A stretch of DNA of 64,000 nt from Achatina immaculata (taxonomy: Eukaryota > Mollusca > Gastropoda > Stylommatophora > Achatinidae): positions 49,056,425-49,120,424 of the forward strand of contig CM019702.1 in assembly GCA_009760885.1 (NCBI GenBank), in the 5' to 3' direction. Shown one piece after another: positions 37,401 through 49,400 of this stretch. Below the pieces are notes generated by a model. That model was not told the origin of the DNA, did not search any database, and saw nothing but the letters and a program-made list of their open reading frames with translations. Each line of letters opens with the position of its first letter. The stretch's first letter is position 1. The translations under genes were made by a program, and so were the position numbers.

Positions 37401-40400
37401 TCTATTTTATTGGCTGATCTGGCTACCAGCCTGGTAGAATTCATGTCAGATGCAGCAACACTAAAGCCATAAAAAGTATTGATCTAACATTAGAGAGATT
37501 TCAAGAAGGCGGCAGTGATTTTGGAATATATCTGAAGACTGTGTGATGACATAATTTGTTACTTGCCGTACAATATCAAGTGAGACAAAATGTCTTCTGT
37601 AGTTCTGTAGTTTGGAGGATGGGGAGAGTAGGTTTAAAGTACTGACATTGTTTTCAACACTTTCTATTCTCATAAGTTTTTAAAATTATTAACATCTTTG
37701 AGGAGTGTCCAAAAAAATTTACCAGAATGGTATCACATTACAAGTTACAGTTGTAAATGAAAAAAAAAAAAGAAAATCATGCTGCTATTATTTATCCCAT
37801 CATTTGTGAGAGGTGCCTGTAACAGGAAATATACATGCTTCTTCAAGCGCAACCATTTCTCATATAGTTCATTCTTCAACTTCATCATAACTTGCTGTCT
37901 TTTATACATATTGATCTGTCCATGGTTACATTTTTATGTTGATGCTAATATTACTCAAATACCTTGGAGCAGTAATAACTTCAGATGGGAAATGCAGAAC
38001 AGAAATTAAGAACAGAATAGGCCAAGCAAAGACTGCATTTCAGAGAATGAGAAACATATTAACCAACACATCCTTATCAATGATTGTTAGAAAACGAGTC
38101 CTAAAATGCTATATTGAACCTATCTTGTTATATGGAAGTGAATCATGGACAATAGGCAGGTCTGCACAAAAATCACTGGAAGTAGCAGAAATGCAGTTTA
38201 TTAGAAGAATGTTGCGAATCCCCTGGACAGCAAAAATAATTAATGAAGAATATAAAAGAAGAGCTGGAGAGACAAAAAATCTTGTCAAAAAAATAAGAGA
38301 AAGACAATGTACTTTCATAGGACATGCAATGAGAAGAGGAGGCATTAAAAATATTATAACAACAGGAAAAATAGAGGGAAGAAGATCAAGAGGAAGACCA
38401 AGATAAATGATACTGGACAGTCTGATGGGATGATGTGAGAGGAGATCACCAACTGAGCTGATGGCCTGCATGAAGGATCGTGTACTCAGGAGAAGCATAA
38501 TAGCCAATGCCAGTTGGCATGGCACCTGATGATGATGATGCTAATATTAAACAGTGTGGTGATATAATTATTCATGTTAAATCCCAGTACTTACAGATGC
38601 AAAGTCATACGCAAAATCACCTGAAAAGAAAAAAAACATGAAAAATATATTATTTTGGACCGCAAACATAAAAAAATCAAATAAAGGGAAAACTATGACT
38701 GAGAAGGGAAGGTAAGCATCCTACACAGTCATCATCAAAGTCATCATTTTCTCCTTCACAAAGTCATCATTTTCTCCTTCACAAAGTCATCATTTTCTGT
38801 CATATCCATTGAAAAATGGGCTGACAAATTACATCTTCCCCTGCAAGGTGCCACAGGGCGTACTGGGTGGTGATTGCTTAGCCGACTGCCAATCAATGAC
38901 AATTACAGCTCCATTATATGTACATTGTTCTATTTGCTTTTTTTCCCACTATTTATACTGTTACGTCATGTCTCTTTCTTCTTCAGCCAATGATATTTCT
39001 GACATTAATGGAGGAAACTAGAGCAAGAAATATGGATTATTGTTATTCATGCCTGCAAAAATCACTGACAAGCACCAGTGTGCTTGCAGTTTAAAATATA
39101 ACAGAAGAAAACAGAAAGAGTTGGAGTTTCTCCTTCTTCTTATATATTTGTTTATATCTGCAGTTCTATTTCTTGGATAATTATGTGCCATGCTGGATAG
39201 TGTTTTTTAGAATAAACAAACCAAAATGGATGAACTTTTTCTGAAATTCTTATCCAATAAAACAGCAACTCATGATTGCAACAGCACAGTTTTCTGGTCC
39301 TCACAGAACCAAAGACTAGAATGAGTTAAACTATAACGTAACCTAAGCTAAGAAAGAGTTAAACCTTAACCTAACTTAAGAAAGAGTTAAACACTGACAT
39401 AACCTAAAAATGATAAAGGCATACATTAACTTAACGAACATACAAAATATATGAGGACAAAAAGATGATACCTCTCTTTTTTCTATTCCACTTGGTCAGT
39501 CCACTGAGATATATTTCTCTTGGCCGTCTTCTCTTCCTTTTTCCCCTTGAATTTTCTGGTGATTTTTAGGTTCTCCAACTTTTGTCTTCCCATGACATGT
39601 CCAAGAAATTTTGATTCTTTACCTTATCACTTTAACTAGTTTTTGTTGTTCTGAAACTTCCCTGAGCACCTCTTCATTTGGTTTTTCTGTTTGTCCAGCG
39701 GTATTTGTTGCATCTTTTGTTTCCGAAACCACAACCCTGTTGCTTCCGGCTCCTTCGTCATCCTTTTTTTGTTGACCGTCCAAGTTTCCCAACCATATAG
39801 CAATACTGGCTCTATACATAACCATAATACAGGCAATGGGAAAACACCACTGGAATATCATTCCCTTATCAAATCATGCTCTTGGATAAACTGGCTTTAT
39901 GTTTTTTTTTTTAAATGTGCAATTCTTGTACAGAACAGTAAAGCTTCCAGAGTGGTTTCAGCCCATATTTGGGCATGCTGATGTCTTTTTAAACATAATA
40001 TGTCAATAAAGCAGCTGACTGGCCTCAATCACAAACCTTCAGTTCACAATCTCTGATGTACTTTCAGCTAGACCTGGGCACTACTCCTACTCAGAACTGA
40101 ATCTTTTATAAAGGTACCCGTTTAGTAAGTACGCATGGAATTGATTTATGGAGTTATTCCCTCGGTAATTTTTTTGGGGGGAGTGGGGTGCAGAGAAGGC
40201 AATTTCAGAACAGCTTTATTAACGAGCACACAGTTGTGATGTTTTGGTTTACACCTTAATCATACAAAAATATGCAGGACAAAGAAACAGAGAATGAAGA
40301 TCAAATATAAATTCACATGAACGATGTGTAACAAATATGAGTGGAAAAAAATAGGAAGAGAGAGGGAGAGAGAGAGAGAGAGAAAGGGAGAGAGAGTGAG

Positions 40401-43400
40401 AGAGACCAATAGCTTGACCTGCAAAAAGCTGAGAGAGAGAAAGAAAAAAAAAGAGAGAGAGAGAGCACATAGTGTAGCACAGCCTTGTAAGTAATGATTA
40501 TAGTTATTATTATTAGGGATATGATTATGAAAATAATTAAGAATGTATTAGGCAAAATAGTAAAATCAAACAGCAACAGGAAAGTAGATAATTAGAAAGG
40601 CAAAACGCTGACAAAGATGAGAGAGGTAAACTCCCGCGATATAATATTAAGACAGGACGCTCCGAAGAGCAGGTACTTAGACTTGCAAATCGCTGATCAA
40701 AGGTAAACAGAGGAGGCAAAAGACAGACACGGCAACGCCGAGAGATAGTAAATTAGTCCAGTACTAACAATGTGACCTCACGCACACATGCACTAGCTGA
40801 GATGGAAAAATAGACATCTGACACTGACTGAGGTAGTTAGGCCCAAAGGTCTAGTAGTTAGCGACAGAACAGAGAAAGGACTCATTTCTGAAGCCGACGC
40901 CATGAAAGAGATGGTGGACTTATTTAATTAAAAATAACAATTGGATAGATGGAATTGAAGTGACTAACACGTATAGGTTGTTGTTAATTTTAGGACGCTA
41001 TTTGCGATCGGTTTTGGGAAACAAAGGAAGATCCAACGACCAATCCAGTATTTTGAAGCGTGGTCTATTGGACAGTTAACTTAAGATATATAAGTCAGGG
41101 AAGTGGGCTGAAGATGGAGATTTTAGGATTTTAGAGATTCAGAGATTTAGAGATAGAGATAGCGAGAGAAGGAAGACGGCAGAACACCAGGAGAACCCGT
41201 AAGGAGAACACAAGCAGTCTAGTAGAAGAACAGAAAAGAGAATGAGAAGTAGTGTTAGACTGGAGATGTGTTTCAAGTGATTTGGAAGTTTTGTTACCTT
41301 GAAACTTCGAGCACCGAGCTTTTGTATTAATGTATGAAATATTGAATATTGTGAAGTTGAGAATATTGCTGAAATACTACATGTAGAATATGAGAAAGTT
41401 TGAATTAGTGAACCAAGGATTATGAGCTACAACGATGAATATAACGAAATGTATATAATCTTACATCTTATTCCAAGAGATATTGGCGACGATACGTCTT
41501 GATCTTATTTGTCAAAATAAATGACTTCAATGAACTTTTCATCAGGCTTGATCTATTGTAATTTATGTGAAACTTCGATGTGTGATGTATCAAATAAAGA
41601 ACACTTTCACTATCAGTCATCGAGAATAATAGTTCACAACTTGTAATTGTTATACTGGTGCTGACAAAAATAGGATAGTGTGCAAATGAACATGCTATAA
41701 TAGCTGTGACTTGCAAAATGCTGAGTTCGAGAGTTTGTGTGGTGGAGTTAAAATGTGAATGTTTAAATGAAGATCTGGGATGTGTTGGAAGTAAATCTGG
41801 TGTGGGGAAAGAGAAAAAAAGAGAGAGAGGAATATAATGGCAATAAAGCCAAGAAAAGAGCTGGTGGTACAGATGAATAAGGTTGGGTAGAGAGTTTGTA
41901 AAGTGAGGGTTCTGGGTTATAAGTTACAGGTGAGAAAAGAGTAGAACTTGGTAGAGAGGGAATAATCACTGTGCAGAAAGGGAATGCTAAGTAATGATGA
42001 ATTTCGAACTAACTTTTTAACTAATAAAGCTGTTCCTACTGTTGTTTTAAATAGTTTAACATTTTGTTATATAGCTCTACTGCAGTGACTTTATGTATAG
42101 TATTTATTAGTTACTCTTAGGTATACTTATACCCTAAAACTATTTGTGTGCTGTAAACATGAGTGGGATTTTTTTTTTTTATGGTACACACCAAAAAGGC
42201 CCCGGGGTCAACTCAGCCTCTAAAAATAGGTACCTGAGAAATCTGGGAAGGTAAATGCAGCCAGGCATGATACTGACCACATCATACTTTCACGTGCCAA
42301 AGGTCATAGAAAATACGGGCCTAACACCTTATACCCCAATATGCTTTAATGGCATGAAAACGGGAATTTTACCCGTAACTTTACCTAAATGTGACCGATG
42401 GTTTGCAAATAAACGACAATTTCCCCTTGATATTCCATATGTCTACACACAGAACTGCTATAAGATTTTTCAGCCATTATATACACATAACTTTCACAGT
42501 AAAACATGCCGAACTGAGTAAATGAAGTAAATATAGAAATGGTGATTCAAGAACAAAAAATTACATGCTTATAACAACAATTTTTCTGAGGGGATACCAA
42601 TGTGTTAAATGTTAACAAATAACATCAGGACATCTAATAAATGCACAGGAAGACAAGTTTACCAGTTAGTTCCAAGAACTCACATGAGGACAGAGTAGAG
42701 AAACTTCAATTAGATAATTTATTTAAATAAAGACAGCACATGAACAAAATAATTTCCATCGATGTAAATATTTACTGACTATATGAAATACCCAATAAAG
42801 AAAATTTTAAAGTGCACAGTGATCTTACCGACATGAATAATGGCATCATACATGCCAGCTGCTGCATCCAGTTCCAGACGAGGTAACGACTGAGCATTGA
42901 CACTGCCCAAATCTCCATAAACTGCCAGCCTTGGACTCCATTCTTCGCCTGCGGGCATTGTTTTGAAATAGAATTCTGATGACCATCCTTCTGCGCTGCC
43001 AACTATGTAATCTGTGAGAAATATGAAACAATGTACATGTCCTCATCTTCCTTATCACAAATAAAACTACCTAATTTTGTTTGTGTTGTATGGATTCTTG
43101 GCTTTTGAGATATGTTTTATACAGTAAGGCTATATGAAAATATTCTTTACCTGATTTTCTTTGTCCCATGTAACATATTTGATTTTTTGGCTATGAAGAA
43201 AGAGAAATAGTTCTGGTGCCATTGAAGTCTTTAAAGCTGAGCAAGTGGCGAATTACAGTTTTCTGGGGAAGGCTTCTTGTGCATAAATATTAGGTAAATA
43301 TTGTCATACCAAGTTTTTTTAAAAAAAGTTACTGTGTTGGAAAAAAGGAACAGAAATCTGCAAAACACATATATCCAAGGAAATAAGAAATAAATGTGTC

Positions 43401-46400
43401 ATATTTTACAGCAAAGGGGATACCAGATTAAGAATAAAAAATGAAAAACAAATAACACTATAGTCATCCGTAGCAACAATAATGTAGTTCCCCAGAAAAG
43501 TGCTAAAAGTGTCATGACACTTAAATTTACTAGTGAAGGATGTCAAATAAACACCATTTAAAAGAAGAATCAGCATTCACGGAACATGCAAAATGAGACG
43601 ACAGGGAAGCTGAATAGGAAAAGCAGAAGAAGAATTTTAAGTGAAGATAACTGACCATCTGACATAATGATGATAATGGAAAAGTTACATAATCAGTTTC
43701 TGAAAAGCATAGTGCCCAAAGTTGACCAGTCACTGAAAATGTTAAGAGTTCTATTAGCAAATATTTCTTATGACTAGGAGAAGGCAAAAATCACACATGA
43801 ACAGTTCACCTTCCATGGGCCTTGTCATATGCTTAAAAAAAAATAATTAGCTAATCAGTTAAAAAAAAACTGAATATGCTAATAAAGAAGAAAAATGCCA
43901 ATTTGTTGTTTGCAATGTACTGTAGGAATAGCCTCTCTCTTTCTCTGAACCTTAAGTGCCCAGGGCACATGGGGCTTCCGCAAGGGTTTTCCACAAATGC
44001 CTGTCCTTTGGTTTTTTTCCGCTCTTGCCCAGGTGAGCCCTCTATTGCTCAACATCCTCTCTATTGTTCTTTTCTATGTCTCCTTTGGTCTATCCTTACT
44101 TCTGTTCCCCTGTGGTGTCCACCTTAGTGCTATTTTTGGTAGTGAGTTGTCAGTCATTCGGAGCACATGTCCCAACTACTGCCAGCATCTTTTCTCAATA
44201 ATTGCTGTCAGTGGCTTCGTCTGCATTTCTGCCACCAAGATATTTCTTGTGGTGTTTGGTCAAAATATTCTTCTAATTCTTCATAAACATTTAGTCTGGA
44301 AAGAATTCAGCTTGTTTTCTATGGTTTTGGTGATTTTCCAGCATTCACTTCCATAGAGTATTACATTTAGAACATTACTCTTGAATATCCTGATTTTCGT
44401 CTTCATGCTTAGTTTTTTAGATTTCCATGTAGTCTGCAGCACTGCAAAAGCCTGGTTTGCTCTAGTAAGTCTGCTGTTGATGTCCTCTGTGTTGTGTCCA
44501 TCTTCTACTACTTTAATACCAAGATAGACAAATTCATTGACCTCCTCCACTATCTTGCTGTCTACTCTGAGTACATTTCTGTTGTTCACATTAACTTTGT
44601 CTTTCCTATGTTGATCTTTAATCCAGTGTTGTTTGCATTCTGAGTTAGCCTGTTTATTTTATCTTGCACATCTTTGTGGCTGCTTGATAGTAGACAAATG
44701 TCATCGGCAAAGTCAAGGTCCTGCATCACTGTGTCAAGGGTCCATTGTAATCCTTTGCGTTTGTCTGATGTTGCCTCCTTCATTAACCAGTCTACTGCCA
44801 AGATAAATAATGTTGGCGATAAATCCAACGCACATCCCTGCTTCACTCCTGTTTATACCCTAAAGCTGTTGGAGGTATGTTCTCTGCAGACCACTTTGCA
44901 CTGAAAACCCTCATACAGGGCTTTGATTACATTCACTATCTTATGGGGGAGGCCATGTAATCTTGGAATTTTCCACAGTGCATCTCTGATAACACTGTCA
45001 AAGGCTTTCTCAAAATCTATAAACAGTGCATATGTTGTGCTATTCCACTCATTTGCCTGTTCTAATATTTGTCTAAGTACAAATATGTGGTCTATGCATG
45101 ATCTTCCTTTCCTAAATCCTGTCTGCTCTTTCTGAAGTTTTTCCTCAAGTGCTGGTACAATTCTGTTGATGATTATTTGGCAAAATACTTTATTGGTGAG
45201 TGGCAAGAGGGTAATGCCTGTCTAGTTTCCACAATCTCTGAGGTCACCCTTCTTTGGTAGTTTTACTATAAGTCCAGTTTCCCACTCCTCTGGAGCTTTT
45301 TTCTAGATCCCAAATGTGTTGAGGTATCTGACATAGTTCTTTGGTGTTTCTGTTTCTTCTGCTTTCAATATCTCAGCAGTCACTTCATCTTCACAAGTCG
45401 TCCTGTCTAATTTTAGATTCTTTATTGCTTCCTTTACTTCACTTATTGTTATTGGTCCTGTATTGATGTTTAGTTCCGTTTTTGCTTCAGGTATGTCTAT
45501 TGTTTGTGCTGTTTGTGTTCTGTTTAGTAGGGTGTTAAAGTGTTCCCTCCATCTTTCAATTTTTTTCTCTTTCTCCACTGATCAGTTGTCCCTTATGTGT
45601 CCTTATTGCACTCTCACATCTTGTGCTTCTTCTTCTTCTTCATTCAAGGCTGTTGGTCACATCAGATCTTGATCCCTGTCAACATGGCAAAGCCCGCAGT
45701 CCTCTCCAGATCCTGATAGGAGCCCCAAAGCTTTTGCCTCAAGCTTGTGTCCTCTGGCCATGTCTCACGCCTCTGATCTGCATGGTTTGGGCACTCTTGA
45801 AAGATATGTTCTGGAGTCTGGAATCCACTGCCACATGGACACTCATTTGTGTGAGACATTTTAAGTTGATGTAGGTGGCTTAGCAGTCTGCGGTGGCCTG
45901 TCCTTAGGTGGAAGAGGATGGTTTGCTGATGCCTTTGTAGTTGGTGTATTGGATCTGGTTCACTGTTGCATTTCAGTTGCTTTTTCCATTCAATATTATC
46001 TAGACGCGACTGACAGGACCTGGCTAAAATATACTCTAGTGGTGAAATTCTAATCAGGTTTAAAGGATAATTCAAAGCTGTACCACTATTAAACAGAGTG
46101 TAACCTAATGTCGAGCACTGGGAAGGCGAGCACGTGTACGATGTAGCCCTCTTGTCTGGGACTCCCTGGCCTGCCAAAGATGAAGTGTGCTGGCTGCAGC
46201 GCAGTACCCAGGTAAAACAGGACACACACGCACCTACGATGTTAAGAATGGTCTTGATTTTGTGCTGAAGTTATCTATCATCTGCTTTGTGATTTTGTAT
46301 ATGCTGTATATGGTTTTCATGTCATTTGTATATGCTGCTTTCTTTGCTGCTTTTGCTAAGCTGTCATAGTATTGTCGTTTATCTTGACGGCACAGTTCCT

Positions 46401-49400
46401 TCACCTCTTTGTCTTTTTGTGCAAAATTACTTAAAACTTGTTCTTTTAGCCTTTGTGATTTGTGCTCAGTAATTTTTTTTTTATTTCCTTTCTTTGCTCC
46501 CATGTCATCTTGTTTATCCATTCCTCTTTTCTCCATTTCCGATATCCCAGCACCTCTTTTGCTGTTTTCTGTAGTGTTTTATTAAACTATTTTATAGTCA
46601 TTTCTCTTTCGTCTTGTAGGACACTGAATGGCTTCTTAGGTACTATTGAGAGTTCATTCCTTGTTTGCTGGAACAGCCTGGTCTTTGCTAATTAACAGAA
46701 TAAACATCCACAAAAATAAACAAAATTTAAAACTAAAAAAAAAAAAATTATGAACTCCTGCTATACTTACAATATTTTGTATTATCTTTCAAACTGCTAA
46801 GTTCAACTTGATGGATAAACTGAAATCTCTTTTCCAGCCCTCCATCTGTGAACTTAGAGCTGGAGCCATACTGTGACAAAATCAAACTCCCTGCAGTCAC
46901 ACCATACCTTACAGCAGAAACAGTGTCATTGAAGGTGCTCCAAGTAATTATCATCTTGGATGCATCATCTGTTAAAAATTATGAGATATATTGTCAATGT
47001 TGAAGTCACACACTTTTTTCATGCTTAATTTTCTTATAATCAGTAATCACAGGATTGGAGTTTAAAAAAAAAATTGGATTGCCTTCTAAATGTTTGATTT
47101 AGAATAGGAAAGGGTTAATGAGCACTTGTAGGTGGTTTTAAGGTTCCTCTCTGGCAACAGGACTGCAAAATCACAGTCAATCAAGATTCCATCCTCTTAT
47201 TTTTGTGACACAGCACTATAAAACTGAGAATATATGTGTATGTTCATATATATGTATATGTGTGTATGCTATTCCTACATCACATACCTATTTTTAGTAT
47301 GTAAGTGTGCTACCTGGATCATCATCAATCAGGTGGTGTGAACAATGCATAATTGTGCCTGGTTTGCAAATGAACTGGAATAGCTACTGAATTTGTTAGC
47401 AAGGAGATTGTAGCTACAACAGTGAATTCAAAATTCCATCACTGGAAACTTCTGTGCTGAATATATGAATTACATTTTATAAATCAAATGATCCGCACAA
47501 TGGAGCAATGTTCCTTATTTACAAAATGCCAATGCTGTCAACTCATTCAGTTTGAGAATTATATTGTATTTTACAGGAAATCATGAAAATAATCAAAATC
47601 CACTGATAAATTTATTTTGGGTAGCAACTAGGAAAACAAAATCAACCAACACTTTGGAGGTTTGTCTGGAAACTTTTATCACTTTAGTTTTACAATAAGC
47701 ACTGCATGGCTATGCAAAAATGACATTTATATTCTTTTCTCATCATTTTTTATGATTTTATGTATTTATGTCACTAATGTTGTCAGTTCAAAGAAACTAA
47801 TTAATGCTTCCCTTTGCATTTTTATTTAATGAAACATTAAAACACATTTTTGTTTTTAGTTTTACAAATTCATAATTTTATAGTCTTTTCACAATCCATA
47901 AACCATGTAAGCTTCTTGAAAAATACTATGATTTATGCTCCATTCTATTGGTTCTCTAGAGAATGTGGAGTGTTTGACCAAAGTATGTATGATCAGTCTA
48001 AAAAACATAAAAGACACACAGGAGAAAGAAAAATAATAAGAGAATGATGACAACTCAAACCCCGGTAAGTTCAACTGCCTAGTCAAAAGATGTGAATGGA
48101 AGGATCTATATACAGCAGTTATAATACTAAACTTTAGCTATATCCAAACTAGGGTGGATATTAGATATGAAAAATGTTCTGCTTTTAAATTAACAAGCTA
48201 ACACTATTAATCCTGTTTCTAGCCAACTAACACTTCCATTTTTCTTCTAATAAACTAACATTGTCAGTCCTATTTCCAGCAAACAAACACTATCAGTTCT
48301 GGTTATTTTTTCTAACAAACTAACACTATCAGTTCTGTTTTTTTTTTCATGCAGACTAACACTATCAGTTCTTTTTCCTAACAAACTAACACTATCAGTT
48401 CTTTTTCCTAACAAACTAACACTATCAGTTCTTTTTCCTAACAAACTAACACTATCAGTTCTTTTTCCTAACAAACTAACACTATCAGCTCTGTTTTTTT
48501 TTCAACAAATTATCAATTTGGTTTCTAACAAACTAGCAATATCAGTTCTTTTTTTTTTCTAACAAACTAACACTACCAGTTCTGTTTTTTTTTTCCTCCT
48601 AAAAACTAACACTATCAGACTAACACCACCAGTTCTGTTTTTTTTTCCTCCTAAAAACTAACACTATCAAACTAACACTGCCAGTTCTGTTTTATTTTTT
48701 TCACTTAACAAACTAACACTATCAGTTCTATTTTTTCCCCTAAAAACTAACACTATCAGTTCTGTTTTTTTTTTTTACTTAGTTTGATAGAAATAGAACT
48801 GATAGTATCAGTTTGAAACAGAACTAATAATGTTAGCTTGTTAGAAACTGAACTGAGAGTTTGTTGAAAAAAAAATCAGAACTGATAGTGCTAGTTTGTT
48901 AGGGGGGAAAAAAACCAGAACTGGTAGTGGTAGTTTGTTAAAAAAAAATAGAATGGATAGTGTTAGTTTGCTAACACTATCAGTTCTGTTTTTAACAAAT
49001 TAACACTATCAGTTCTATTTCGATCAAACTAACACTTCTGTTTCTAACAAACTAACACTGTCAGTTCTATTTCTAACAAACTAACACTATCAGTTCTATT
49101 TCTATCAAATTAACGCTATCAGTTCTATTTCTATAAAACTAACACTATCAGTTCTATTTCTATCAAACTAACACTTCTGTTTCTAACAAACTAACACTAT
49201 CAGTTTTATTTCTATCAAACTAACATTTCTGTTTCTAACAAACTAACACTATCAGTTTTATTTCTATCAAACTAACACTTCTGTTTCTAACAAACTAACA
49301 CTATCAGTTCTATTTCTATCAAACTAACACTTCTGTTTCTAACAAACTAACACTATCAGTTCTATTTCTATCAAACTAACACTTCTGTTTCTAACAAACT

